DNA from: Sulfitobacter donghicola DSW-25 = KCTC 12864 = JCM 14565
GTDB taxonomy: Bacteria; Pseudomonadota; Alphaproteobacteria; Rhodobacterales; Rhodobacteraceae
NCBI RefSeq assembly: GCF_000622405.1
Contig: NZ_JASF01000005.1
Location: 3,038,001 to 3,102,000, forward strand
DNA: 64,000 nt
Direction of reading: 5' to 3'
Positions 1 to 8,386 of this stretch are shown here, piece after piece. The translations under genes and the position numbers were made by a program. Position 1 is the stretch's first letter. Each line of letters opens with the position of its first letter. The notes under the pieces are model-generated. The model was not told the origin of the DNA. It made no database searches and saw only the letters and a program-made list of their open reading frames with translations.

Positions 1-259
1 TGTGATGCAACCCATCAGCAGGAAATCCAACGATATCACCAGGATAGCCAAAGGCGATCACCTGTCTGCGACCGTCAGACAAAAGGCGGGTCAGGCGCAC
101 AACGCCGCTTGTCACCTGATAAAGCCACTCAACCTCGTCGCCTTCATAAAATAGATATGCCCCTGGTTTCAGTTGGGTTTCAACAGAGTGGGGGCAGCTA
201 ATATGTAGCGGAGCAAAAGAAGCTTCGGCAGCGAATTCGGAGGGGTTCGTGACATACAT
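1..259 (-). CDS. Crp/Fnr family regulator, FixK-like (N-terminal part)
   Basis: The first 86 codons of a minus-strand gene whose 3' end lies outside the window. The translation starts MYVTN and carries the beginning of a cyclic-nucleotide-binding-type beta-roll (LKPGAYLFYEGDEVEWLYQV, then VRLTRLLSDGRRQVIAF and YPGDIVGF), the usual pattern of FixK/AadR-type Crp-Fnr regulators. Only one cysteine is present in the visible part, so the N-terminal cysteine cluster of a classical Fe-S FNR is not seen. It is divergent from the response regulator at 418. Start choice: ATG at 259; a second ATG-like triplet at 255 is out of frame. By analogy it would bind the TTGAT-N4-ATCAA boxes found elsewhere in the window, but the DNA-binding half is not visible. 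Confidence 0.8.
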   Translation of the reverse strand, partial: MYVTNPSEFAAEASFAPLHISCPHSVETQLKPGAYLFYEGDEVEWLYQVTSGVVRLTRLLSDGRRQVIAFGYPGDIVGFPADGLHH

Positions 260-417
260 TTGGCAGGCTCTCTAATAAGGTTGGCCTTACCTTGAATTGT
301 AATTGTATTTGGGATTACTTTGAGTTTGCAGGTTTATGTATCATTTTGTAACGGTGTTCCTGTAAGGGCAGGGTTGTTGGAAACCCTGATGGCAAACTCA
401 CTAGGAGGAGGTGGTAA
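260..417. promoter_or_regulatory. Divergent intergenic region
   Basis: Region between the Crp/Fnr gene and the response regulator gene. It ends in a very strong Shine-Dalgarno stretch, AGGAGGAGG, about eight bases before the ATG at 418. A small inverted repeat AAGGT/ACCTT lies at 77 and 89 relative to base 201 (277-281 and 289-293). I see no FNR box here. Confidence 0.4.
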
Positions 418-1170
418 ATGAGCGACCAAACTGTCCTAGTTGTGGATGACGATAAAAAGGTCAGGAACCTTTTGCGCAATGTTCTGGAAGGGGATGGTTT
501 TAGCGTTCTCGAAGCAGAAACAGGTGCCCAATTGATGGAGCATGTCGCCTCCAGCGAGTTGAGCCTTATCACGCTTGATATTCATCTGGGGTCGGACAAC
601 GGGATCGAACTGGCCCGTGAAATCAGACATGTCTCACAGGTTCCGATTATCATGCTTACTGGAAAGGACGACGTGATCGATCGTGTTGTCGGTTTGGAAG
701 TCGGTGCAGATGACTATATCACCAAACCCTTCCATGTGCGTGAGGTCATCGCCCGTATTCGCAGCGTTTTACGCCGATCCGAAGTGACAGAGCAGGCCCA
801 TAAGGAAGAAACCGCACCACAAAAGGACGCGCCAAAAAACGCCGAAAGCCAGCGCTATATCTTTGATGGTATGACCGCTATTCCTGACCAGCTTGAGCTG
901 CTTGATCGTTCTGGTTTGTCCTGTGGTCTTACCAGCGGAGATTTCAAACTGCTCAGCGTTTTCCTCACGCGGCCCAAACGCGTTTTGTCACGGGATCAGT
1001 TGATGGACCTCACGGGCGGTACTGAATGGCACCCGTTGGATCGCGCCATCGACAACCAGATCGCCCGCCTACGCAAAAAGATCGAAAGGGACCCCTCAGT
1101 GCCCAAGCTGATCAAAACGGTCCGTGGGGTGGGCTATACTTTTGCTCAGGATGTTCAGGTCGTTACGTAA
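418..1170 (+). CDS. OmpR/PhoB-family two-component response regulator
   Basis: A 250-residue response regulator. The receiver domain (about 1-120) has the acidic pocket VVDDD at 8-12, phospho-acceptor Asp54 in LITLDIHLG, the T/S position in MLTGKDD and Lys103 in ITKPF. After a charged linker (about 125-150, KEETAPQKDAPKNAE) there is a C-terminal winged helix ending GVGYTFA, typical of the OmpR class. Expression should be strong given the AGGAGGAGG ribosome site. Its stop is only eight bases from the stop of the hybrid kinase on the other strand, so the two are convergent neighbours and plausible partners; the pairing is inferred. The target genes are unknown. Confidence 0.92.
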   Translation: MSDQTVLVVDDDKKVRNLLRNVLEGDGFSVLEAETGAQLMEHVASSELSLITLDIHLGSDNGIELAREIRHVSQVPIIMLTGKDDVIDRVVGLEVGADDYITKPFHVREVIARIRSVLRRSEVTEQAHKEETAPQKDAPKNAESQRYIFDGMTAIPDQLELLDRSGLSCGLTSGDFKLLSVFLTRPKRVLSRDQLMDLTGGTEWHPLDRAIDNQIARLRKKIERDPSVPKLIKTVRGVGYTFAQDVQVVT

Positions 1171-1178
1171 GTCCTTGT

Positions 1179-2723
1179 TCACGCTGAGAACATCTGTTTG
1201 AGGCGGCTCACCAATTCCGCTTGGCGGTAGGGTTTGTGCAGCAGCTCAAAGGGGTGGCTTTGGGGCAGGCGGCTAGAAATAACATCGCCCGCATAACCCG
1301 AGGTTAAAAGAACTTTCAGGTTTGGAAATTCCGCTTCGACTTTTGCTGCCAAGTCATAGCCGTTCAAGCTGCCTGGCATGACAAGATCCGAAAACACCAG
1401 ATCAACCCGCGCACCGTTCAACAGCAATTGATAGGCCGCATCACCGCTATCGGCTTCTAAGGTTTCAAACCCAAGGCTTTGGATACGTTCAAGCGAGAGT
1501 TTGCGCACCTTTGCGTTATCTTCAACAACCAGAACCACCTTTCCCTCTGAGTAACTTTCAGGTTTGGGGTTAACCTGTAGGTCTGTGTCCGAGGCGGGCG
1601 TTTCTTTGGCATCATCGGTAAGGGTTGGGAAATAGAGGCCGAAACTCGTGCCCAAGCCCAGTTCGCTATAAAGGGTCACATGGCCGGCGGATTGGCGCAT
1701 AAACCCGTGAACCATCGCAAGCCCAAGCCCCGTGCCACCTGTTTCCGTTTTTGTGGTGAAAAAGGGCTCAAAAGCGCGTTTTTGGGCTTCGGCACTCATC
1801 CCGTCGCCAGTGTCGCTGATGCTTAGCCGCACATAATGGCCCGGTTCGATATCGATTTCCTGTGCGATGTATCTGTCATCAATGGTCACATTAGAGGTCG
1901 AAATCAGCAGCTCGCCGCTATGTCCCATCGCATCACGCGCGTTAAAGGCGAGGTTCATCAGCGCAGATTTGAATTGGGTCGGGTCGATGAGGACACGGTC
2001 AAGGTTGGCCGCAAAATCGGTTCGGATTTGGTAATTCGCACCGAGCGACATTTTGATCATTTCCAACGTGTCGGTGCAAAGCTGCTGTAGGTCTGCCTCT
2101 TCGGGTTTGAGATTGCTACGCCCTGCAAACATCATCAACCGTGATGTCAGATCCGCGCCCATTTCTGCGGATTCTAATGCGTCTTTGATCAAAGGCAGCT
2201 GGCGCGCGCCCGCACCTTGCATTTCAAGCAATTCCAGATTGCCGATAATCACCGTCAGCAGGTTGTTGAAATCATGGGCAATGCCGCCCGTCATTTGCCC
2301 AATCGCGTCCAGACGTTGCGAACGGGCCAGAATTTCTTCGGTGGCTTTTTGTTCGGTCTGGTCATGCAGAATGCCGACAAACAAAGGCTGTCCTGCGATT
2401 TCACTGTTCCCGACCGATAGATGTAGCGGAAAGGTTGTGCCATCTTTGCGCTGCCCCTCAACATCGCGCCCGATGCCGATGATCCGCTTTTCGCCCGTTT
2501 TGATGTGGTGGGACATGAACCCGTCATGTTGCGCAGCCAAAGCAGCAGGCATGAGGATGTTCAGGCTTTTTCCGATCATCTCGGATGTTTCGTACTGAAA
2601 CATCTTGGCGGCGGCTGCATTTGCGCGTTCGATGATCCCTTTATGGTCTGACACGATCATCGCATCGACTGCCGCATCCAAAATCGCATTCAAAACTGCG
2701 GAGTCTTCGGTTTCCTTTACCAT
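1179..2723 (-). CDS. Hybrid sensor histidine kinase with FixL-like PAS domain (PAS-HisKA-HATPase-REC)
   Basis: A 514-residue soluble hybrid kinase with no membrane segment. An N-terminal PAS domain (about 8-125) is followed by HisKA with GGIAHDFNNLL (His150), a HATPase with an N-box around NARDA and the G-box GTGLGLAMVHG, and a C-terminal receiver domain (about 395-514) with its acceptor Asp in VFSDLVMPG. The PAS domain resembles FixL: NILMP, then QHDGF with His66 at the place of the FixL proximal haem ligand, and RIIGIGR with Arg86 at the place of the FG-loop arginine. FixL's second arginine (R206 in the Bradyrhizobium protein) is His here. Unlike FixL the catalytic core is of the HDFNN hybrid type. 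It lies next to a FixK-like regulator and redox genes, which supports oxygen or redox sensing; haem binding is inferred and not proven. Confidence 0.9.
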   Translation of the reverse strand: MVKETEDSAVLNAILDAAVDAMIVSDHKGIIERANAAAAKMFQYETSEMIGKSLNILMPAALAAQHDGFMSHHIKTGEKRIIGIGRDVEGQRKDGTTFPLHLSVGNSEIAGQPLFVGILHDQTEQKATEEILARSQRLDAIGQMTGGIAHDFNNLLTVIIGNLELLEMQGAGARQLPLIKDALESAEMGADLTSRLMMFAGRSNLKPEEADLQQLCTDTLEMIKMSLGANYQIRTDFAANLDRVLIDPTQFKSALMNLAFNARDAMGHSGELLISTSNVTIDDRYIAQEIDIEPGHYVRLSISDTGDGMSAEAQKRAFEPFFTTKTETGGTGLGLAMVHGFMRQSAGHVTLYSELGLGTSFGLYFPTLTDDAKETPASDTDLQVNPKPESYSEGKVVLVVEDNAKVRKLSLERIQSLGFETLEADSGDAAYQLLLNGARVDLVFSDLVMPGSLNGYDLAAKVEAEFPNLKVLLTSGYAGDVISSRLPQSHPFELLHKPYRQAELVSRLKQMFSA

Positions 2724-2904
2724 GATCAGAGCCTTTTGTTGGGTGGCGATGTGGAAAGCCCTGCGGGCAGGTCTGCTTTGATATGGTTCAACAACAGCGC
2801 TGCGTGATGTGCAACGATTATCCGCGCGCTTTGCAAGGTCGAGAGCCCAGGTTTACGCCAGCCTGCCACAGCACGGGCTGATCCACCACCAAAGGATAGG
2901 ACCG

Positions 2905-2918
2905 TTGAGCTAGATCAA
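2905..2918 (+). promoter_or_regulatory. FNR/FixK-like box, one mismatch
   Basis: TTGAGctagATCAA differs from the TTGAT-N4-ATCAA consensus at one base. A -10-like TTATAA follows at 2937-2942, which puts the box roughly 38 bases upstream of the expected transcription start, close to class II activator spacing. The next plus-strand gene is the DUF2892 protein at 2998. Confidence 0.5.
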
Positions 2919-2997
2919 ATGCCAAGTTCGAAAACCTTATAACAACGAACAGGGTAGGGCGCATGCCCCCGAAACCCCAACCAATCGAGGATTGCAG

Positions 2998-3216
2998 ATG
3001 TTAACAGCAAATTTGGGAAATATGGATCGGCTCATTCGTGCAGGTCTTGGTCTTGTGGCGTTTTTTGCGCCACTTCTAAACGTTCCGCCAATTTGGTCTT
3101 CTGGCTTTTTCGCCTATCTGAGCATGATTGTCGGTCTGGTTCTGATTGCGACCGCAACGATACGGTTTTGTCCGTTATATCGGATTATTGGCATATCAAC
3201 TTGTTCTTTCAAATAA
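2998..3216 (+). CDS. DUF2892 (YgaP-like) small membrane protein
   Basis: A 72-residue inner-membrane protein beginning MLTANLGNMDRLIR. The N-NM-R-IR start, two hydrophobic helices (about 14-30 and 38-55) and the final TIRFCPLYRIIGIS are the signature of the DUF2892/YgaP transmembrane family, where the FCPLY cysteine motif is common. I chose ATG 2998 over the TTG two codons upstream because GAGG lies seven bases before it. It is preceded by an FNR-like box, so low-oxygen induction is likely. Its biochemical function is not known; related domains accompany rhodanese and sulfur-metabolism proteins. Confidence 0.85.
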   Translation: MLTANLGNMDRLIRAGLGLVAFFAPLLNVPPIWSSGFFAYLSMIVGLVLIATATIRFCPLYRIIGISTCSFK

Positions 3217-3302
3217 ATTGATCACGTCAGTTTGCCTGTTCATCAACGATACCCTACAGATAGGGTTCGCGTTTAAACCGAGGCAAATAGAAGGACGTTA
3301 GA

Positions 3303-3728
3303 ATGCTGTTTGCACTTCTTGTCGGATCCGCGATGATTGTCGCGTCATTGGCGATTTCGATCATTTTGTTTGACTTGGCGGGGCGGATGCTAAGATGGTT
3401 GAACGATACAAACATGTTTGGATACAATCGCTTACCGTTGATATTTGATCTAAATATCGCAGCGATTTGGATTTTGTTTGTACTAACCTGTTCTGTTTGG
3501 GGGTGGGCCGTTTTGTATATGACAATCGGCCTCTTTGACGCGTTGGAACCGGCGTTATATTTCTCGATCGTATCTTTTACGACGGTTGGATACGGTGACG
3601 TTGTTTTACCTGAAGAATGGCGTTTGCTGGCGGGTTTAACCGCAACTCACGGGTTATTGACGTTCGGATTGTTCACTGCGTTTTTGGTTGAAATCTTTAA
3701 CTTCCCAACCCGTGCACGGCGGGTTTGA
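3303..3728 (+). CDS. Small two-to-three-helix ion channel protein (K+ channel family)
   Basis: A 141-residue membrane protein. A first hydrophobic helix (about 3-24), a second (about 50-75), a pore loop with the selectivity-filter motif TTVGYGD at 93-99, and a last helix (about 107-128) match the Ion_trans_2 potassium channel fold. There is no RCK or cyclic-nucleotide domain, so gating is not predicted from the sequence. It sits between the DUF2892 gene and a cytochrome c gene. Confidence 0.85.
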   Translation: MLFALLVGSAMIVASLAISIILFDLAGRMLRWLNDTNMFGYNRLPLIFDLNIAAIWILFVLTCSVWGWAVLYMTIGLFDALEPALYFSIVSFTTVGYGDVVLPEEWRLLAGLTATHGLLTFGLFTAFLVEIFNFPTRARRV

Positions 3729-3780
3729 TCACCATTCGAAACGCAGTGAATATTTGATTAACCTCGCATCTTAACCTGTT

Positions 3781-4194
3781 CTATTTCTGTATTTTTTCCA
3801 GATATTCCAAGAGGTCTGAAAAATCGGCTTCCAACACCTCACCATCAGCGCCGCCTTTGGGGTAAACGTGACGCAGCCCAACTGTTTTGAACTCTGGCAT
3901 CGCGGCCTCTGGATCATCCTTTTCAACCAGACCCAGAACATATCTGCGCACGAATTCCCGTGGGAATTCGCCGTCATTTCCTGCACTTAGTAGCGTAAGG
4001 TCAGGCGGCGCAACACCAAGCCCCAAAGAGGCTTCTCCAGCACCTTGGCCTGTGGGTCCATGACATTGCGCACATTCTTTGGCGTAAATAACCTGTCCGT
4101 GTTTTATCGCTTGGCGTTGCTCAGCGGTGGGCAAGCTACATGCGCCGAGGAAAACAGCGCAAAGGCTGGTCAGCAGGATTGGATGAATGTTCAT
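3781..4194 (-). CDS. Lipoprotein monohaem cytochrome c
   Basis: A 137-residue secreted c-type cytochrome. The signal sequence ends in a lipobox LGAC (Cys19), so it is probably a membrane-anchored lipoprotein. One haem attachment site CAQCH occupies 41-45, followed by GPTGQGAGEASLGLGVAPPDLT, typical of cytochrome class I; MPEF in the C-terminal third is a candidate for the axial methionine. It probably shuttles electrons in the periplasm. A perfect FNR box 124 bases upstream of the start (box centre to ATG), with TATCCT at 4285-4290 on the same strand as a -10, suggests oxygen-limited expression. The electron partner is not visible here. Confidence 0.88.
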   Translation of the reverse strand: MNIHPILLTSLCAVFLGACSLPTAEQRQAIKHGQVIYAKECAQCHGPTGQGAGEASLGLGVAPPDLTLLSAGNDGEFPREFVRRYVLGLVEKDDPEAAMPEFKTVGLRHVYPKGGADGEVLEADFSDLLEYLEKIQK

Positions 4195-4311
4195 TGGTTA
4201 TGGTTCTCCTGACCGTTACATCATAGCCTTGGGCGGTTTGCGTGTGGCGATGTAGGTTGTCCGAAAGGTATGCATTGGTGGTGTAGGATAGCCAATCAGC
4301 GCCATGGTTGA

Positions 4312-4325
4312 TTGATCTACATCAA
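4312..4325. promoter_or_regulatory. Perfect FNR/FixK box
   Basis: TTGATctacATCAA matches the alphaproteobacterial FNR/FixK consensus exactly. On the minus strand a TATCCT hexamer at 4285-4290 lies so that the box is centred near -40 of the expected start, the class II geometry, so the cytochrome c gene is the likelier target. The plus-strand E1 gene at 4475 is also downstream, with TGATTATG around 4345-4352 as a weaker -10 candidate. Confidence 0.75.
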
Positions 4326-4474
4326 TCTTTAATTAACATAATACTGATTATGCAATTTATATACGGAGCGTTTAAGCGCGCTGTACCCTACGGCAGATGT
4401 GGATGATTTGGGATTGACCTTGGCCAAGTGGCGGTGAAACCTGCGGGCAAGGATTTCTTTGATCGGAGCCGCTG

Positions 4475-6658
4475 ATGGATCGCGCTGCTATTGTTCACGA
4501 AAACTTCTTACGCAGGTTGTCCTGTGGTGATCTTCCCGTTGGTGGTTTGCCCGACCCTGAAATTTCAAAGACCAAGCTGAACGAGATTTTTCGCAGTCAG
4601 GTTCTAAGCCGCCAGTTGGATCGGACCAGCCGCAAGATGCAAGCAAGCGGCAAAGGGTTTTACACCATCGGCTCTTCCGGACATGAAGGTATGGCCGCCG
4701 TAGCGGAAAGCCTTAGACCGACGGATATGGCGTTTTTGCATTATCGGGACGCGGCGTTTCAAATTCAGCGCGCAAATCAAGTGGCCGGTCAAACGCCTGT
4801 TTGGGATATGTTGTTAAGCTTTCGTGCCGCTGCGTCCGATCCTATTTCTGGTGGTCGGCATAAGGTGCTGGGTTCAAAAGCGCTGAACATTCCGCCGCAA
4901 ACCTCGACAATCGCCAGCCATTTGCCAAAGGCTGTCGGGGCCGCCTACTCGCTTGGGCTTGCGCGGCGCAAAACGCCCGAGCACCAGTTGCTGCCCGAAG
5001 ATAGTATTGTGATGTGCAGTTTTGGGGATGCCTCGTCCAATCATTCAACGGCTCAGGGTGCGATCAACACGGCCTGCTGGACCAGTTTTCAATCGGTGCC
5101 CTTGCCGCTCCTTTTTGTCTGCGAAGACAACGGGATCGGGATATCGGTGCCGACGCCACGGGGTTGGGTTGCTGCGAATTTCGCGAACAGACCGGGGTTA
5201 AAGTACTTTAGTTGCAATGGTTTGGATATGGCGCAAACCTTACAGGTGTCACAGGCCGCAGCAGATTATGTGCGCCGCACGCGCAAGCCCGCGTTCTTGC
5301 ATATTACCACTGTTCGCCTGTACGGGCACGCGGGGTCGGATGTTGAGATGACATACCGTGACAAAGCCGCCATTGAAGCAGGCGAAGCAAATGATCCCCT
5401 GCTGCATTCGGCCCGAATTCTGCGCGATAGCGATGCCAGCACGTTGGTGCAATGCATTGATATATATAATGAAACAGAAGCTACCTGTAACAGAGTAGCT
5501 GAGGAAGTCATGGCGCAAGGCACATTGGTTACAGCCCAAGAGGTAATGGCCAGCATTGTTCCGCCTTTACGTGAGTGCACCCCTAGCAACGGCCCTGCCC
5601 CAGATGCGCGCATGGCGTTGTTTGGCAATGACATCAAACAGATGTCCGACCCTCAACCGATGAGCCGCCTTATCGGCTGGGCTTTGGCCGATCTGATGTT
5701 AGAGCATGAAGAGATCATCGTCGCAGGCGAAGACGTAGGCCGTAAAGGCGGCGTTTATGGCGTCACGCAAAAGCTGCAAAACCGATTTGGCCCTGACCGC
5801 GTGATTGATACGCTTTTAGATGAGCAGTCCATTCTGGGGCTCGCGATTGGGATGGGTCATAACGGGTTTGTGCCAATCCCCGAAATCCAGTTTTTGGCCT
5901 ATCTGCATAACGCAGAGGACCAGCTGCGCGGCGAAGCCGCCACCTTGAGCTTTTTCTCAGACGGTCAATATACCAACCCGATGGTCCTTAGGATTGCTGG
6001 TTTGGGCTATCAAAAGGGCTTTGGCGGGCATTTTCACAACGACAACTCCCTCGCTGTTCTGCGCGATATTCCAGGCGTGATTATCGCCTGCCCTTCAAAC
6101 GGGGCGGATGCTGCGATGATGCTGCGCGAAGCTGTGCGGCTGGCGCGGGAAGAGCAGCGCGTGGTGGTCTTTATCGAACCTATTGCGCTTTATCCCATGC
6201 GCGATCTTCATGATACTGGTGATGGGCAGTGGCTCACCTCCTACCCTGCGCCAGATCGGCGGATCGCGGTTGGTGAAATCGGCGTGGATGGGGAAGGACA
6301 GGATCTAGCGATCATCAGTTATGCAAACGGATACTACCTATCTACACAGGCCAAGGCGGCAATCGAGGAAAGCGGGATCAAAACGCGGGTGATCGACATG
6401 CGCTGGCTTGCGCCGCTGCCTGCTGAGGCTTTGATCGAGGCGACAAAAGGCTGTAAAAACATCCTGATCGTGGATGAATGCCGTCGCACCGGCAGCCAAT
6501 CAGAGGGGTTGATGGCCCTGTTTATGGAGGCTGGCCACACCCGCGTTTCGCGTGTGACAGCTCAGGATAGCTTTATCCCGACAGGGCCAGCCTATGCCGC
6601 CACCCTACCCTCTACCGAGGAAATCATCGCTGCCGCAAAAACACTGGTGTCCTCATGA
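4475..6658 (+). CDS. 2-oxoacid dehydrogenase E1 component, alpha-beta fusion
   Basis: A 727-residue thiamine-diphosphate enzyme fusing the E1 alpha and beta chains of the branched-chain 2-oxoacid/pyruvate dehydrogenase type. The alpha half (about 1-370) contains SSGHEGMAA, HYRDAAF and the ThDP/Mg motif GDASSNHSTAQGAIN ending in FVCEDNGIG. The beta half (about 395-727) begins MSRLIGWALADLM and has GEDVG, DTLLDEQSILGLAIGMG, PIPEIQF and the C-terminal VDECRRTGSQSEG. ATG 4475 follows GGAG. It overlaps the next gene by ATGA, so the two are translationally coupled. No E2 or E3 gene is nearby, so whether it feeds a lipoyl complex encoded elsewhere is open; the exact substrate cannot be read from the sequence. 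Confidence 0.88.
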   Translation: MDRAAIVHENFLRRLSCGDLPVGGLPDPEISKTKLNEIFRSQVLSRQLDRTSRKMQASGKGFYTIGSSGHEGMAAVAESLRPTDMAFLHYRDAAFQIQRANQVAGQTPVWDMLLSFRAAASDPISGGRHKVLGSKALNIPPQTSTIASHLPKAVGAAYSLGLARRKTPEHQLLPEDSIVMCSFGDASSNHSTAQGAINTACWTSFQSVPLPLLFVCEDNGIGISVPTPRGWVAANFANRPGLKYFSCNGLDMAQTLQVSQAAADYVRRTRKPAFLHITTVRLYGHAGSDVEMTYRDKAAIEAGEANDPLLHSARILRDSDASTLVQCIDIYNETEATCNRVAEEVMAQGTLVTAQEVMASIVPPLRECTPSNGPAPDARMALFGNDIKQMSDPQPMSRLIGWALADLMLEHEEIIVAGEDVGRKGGVYGVTQKLQNRFGPDRVIDTLLDEQSILGLAIGMGHNGFVPIPEIQFLAYLHNAEDQLRGEAATLSFFSDGQYTNPMVLRIAGLGYQKGFGGHFHNDNSLAVLRDIPGVIIACPSNGADAAMMLREAVRLAREEQRVVVFIEPIALYPMRDLHDTGDGQWLTSYPAPDRRIAVGEIGVDGEGQDLAIISYANGYYLSTQAKAAIEESGIKTRVIDMRWLAPLPAEALIEATKGCKNILIVDECRRTGSQSEGLMALFMEAGHTRVSRVTAQDSFIPTGPAYAATLPSTEEIIAAAKTLVSS

Positions 6659-7689
6659 GCGTTAAACCAACTGCCGTTCTGATCTGCCCCGGTCGCGGGA
6701 CATATAACAAAGGCGAACTCGGCACGCTGCACCAGACCCACGGCAACCACCCTTTGATCGCGCAATGGGATGCACTGCGGCGCGATCAGGGTCAGGCCAG
6801 CCTCAGCGATCTGGATGGAGCGGAGCGGTTTTCGGCTGCAAAACACACCACAGGCGATAACGCCTCGGCGTTGATTTACGCCTGTAGCTTTCTGGATGCC
6901 GAGGCCGCGCGGCAAAGCCATGATATACGCGCCGTCGCTGGCAATTCTCTTGGGTGGTACATCGCCTTGGCAGCGGGTGGGGGAACGACTGCGCTCAATG
7001 GATTGACCGTGGTGAATACCATGGGCACGTTGATGCACCATCACGGACAAGGTGGCCAAGTTTTATATCCCTTTGTTGATGGAAACTGGCAAGCAATTGA
7101 AGGCGAAGAAGACCGCCTGAACGCTCTTGTCCTTCAGATCAATGCTAAGGCCGATCACACGCTTGCCATTTCTATTCATCTGGGTGGCATGTTGGTTGTT
7201 GCTGGCAATGAAGCAGGGTTGGTCGCGTTTGAAAAAGCGGTCGCCACAGACCCCGATCGCAAAGCGTTACGCCTGCCAAACCATGCAGCGTTTCATACGT
7301 CTTTGATGGGTGATGTTGCGCAAATGGGCCGCAACGCGTTAAGCGATGATTTGTTCCAAGACCCCGAAATCCCGCTGATCGATGGCCGAGGCGCCATTTG
7401 GAATCCGCGATCATGTGATCTGACGGCGTTGCGCCGCTATACTTTGGGGCATCAGATTACAGAAAGCTACGATTTCACGGCTTCGGTCCAATCAGCAGCA
7501 AGAAACTTTGCGCCAGAACGGTTTGTTATCACGGGGCCCGGAACCACGTTGGGCGGTGCGGTTGCGCAGGCGTTGATCGCGATCAAATGGCAAGGCATCG
7601 ACAGCAAAGAAGCGTTCATGGCGCGTCAGGCTACAAACCCGTTGATTGTCAGCATGGGGCGCGAAGACCAGCGCGCCTTGGTCGTTTAG
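6655..7689 (+). CDS. FabD-like acyltransferase (ACP S-acyltransferase fold)
   Basis: A 344-residue protein of the malonyl-CoA:ACP transacylase fold. The nucleophile elbow reads AVAGNSLGWY with Ser98; the usual GHSxG has Asn in place of His. A second catalytic motif, NHAAFHTSLM, supplies the active-site His and matches the FabD GAFHS/T pattern. ITGPGTTLGG near the C-terminus fits the family's late glycine loop. It overlaps the E1 fusion gene by four bases, suggesting that both act on one acyl intermediate. The acyl group is unknown. The gene ends tail to tail with phoB, their stop codons overlapping at 7686-7689. Confidence 0.75.
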   Translation: MSVKPTAVLICPGRGTYNKGELGTLHQTHGNHPLIAQWDALRRDQGQASLSDLDGAERFSAAKHTTGDNASALIYACSFLDAEAARQSHDIRAVAGNSLGWYIALAAGGGTTALNGLTVVNTMGTLMHHHGQGGQVLYPFVDGNWQAIEGEEDRLNALVLQINAKADHTLAISIHLGGMLVVAGNEAGLVAFEKAVATDPDRKALRLPNHAAFHTSLMGDVAQMGRNALSDDLFQDPEIPLIDGRGAIWNPRSCDLTALRRYTLGHQITESYDFTASVQSAARNFAPERFVITGPGTTLGGAVAQALIAIKWQGIDSKEAFMARQATNPLIVSMGREDQRALVV

Positions 7690-8375
7690 CCCAAGGCGTA
7701 TCCGGTTCCCCGAACCGTGCGGATCGGGTCGCTACCACCCTGCCCTGTCAGCGCCTTGCGAAGGCGCGCAACATGCACGTCCACCGTGCGCGTATCCACA
7801 TAAATATCGCGCCCCCAGACCAGATCCAGCAGCTGATCACGGCTAAACACCCGTCCGGGTTTTTCCATCAATGTCACCAAAAGACGGTATTCTGTTGGCC
7901 CCAATTTCACATCCGCTTCGCCGCGCGAAACACGGTGCGTTTCCGAGTTGAGCAAGATGTCGTCAAATGTCAGCACCTCACCAGAAGAAGACGGCCGTGC
8001 GCGGCGCAGCTGGTTGCGCACCCGCGCCATCAGCTCGCGCAGGTTATAGGGTTTGACCACATAGTCGTCAGCGCCCGTATCCAACCCCCGAACCGAGTCC
8101 ACCTCCTCAGATCGCGCGCTGAGCATGATCACAGGGATTTCACGTGTTTCGGGGCGGCTTTTGACGCGGCGGCAGACTTCGATGCCTGACAAAAGAGGCA
8201 TCATCCAATCCAGAATGATAATGTCAGGCGCCGCCTCATCGATGAGCATCATCGCTTCTTCGCCGTTCTCTGCGCGCTGTACCGAATACCCTTCAGCTTC
8301 TAGGTTATATGCTAAAACTTCACGCTGCGCTGGTTCGTCTTCTACCAGCAACACCTGTAATTGGCCGACAGACAT
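7686..8375 (-). CDS. phoB: Phosphate regulon response regulator PhoB
   Basis: A 229-residue OmpR-family regulator. The receiver has VEDE at 11-14, acceptor Asp56 in IIILDWMMP and the lysine of VVKPYN; the C-terminal winged helix contains TEYRLL, GRVFSRDQLLD and VDVHVARLRKAL, all typical of PhoB. It is the last gene of the minus-strand pst-phoU-phoB run, and its cognate kinase gene phoR lies at the other end of the block. The receiver's phosphorylation by PhoR would activate the Pho boxes before pstS. Confidence 0.95.
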   Translation of the reverse strand: MSVGQLQVLLVEDEPAQREVLAYNLEAEGYSVQRAENGEEAMMLIDEAAPDIIILDWMMPLLSGIEVCRRVKSRPETREIPVIMLSARSEEVDSVRGLDTGADDYVVKPYNLRELMARVRNQLRRARPSSSGEVLTFDDILLNSETHRVSRGEADVKLGPTEYRLLVTLMEKPGRVFSRDQLLDLVWGRDIYVDTRTVDVHVARLRKALTGQGGSDPIRTVRGTGYALG

Positions 8376-8386
8376 GATTTCAAATC

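Noticed and set aside
3225..3240. TTGATCACGTCAGT as a third FNR box
   Set aside because: Only the left half-site matches; the right half lacks ATCAA.
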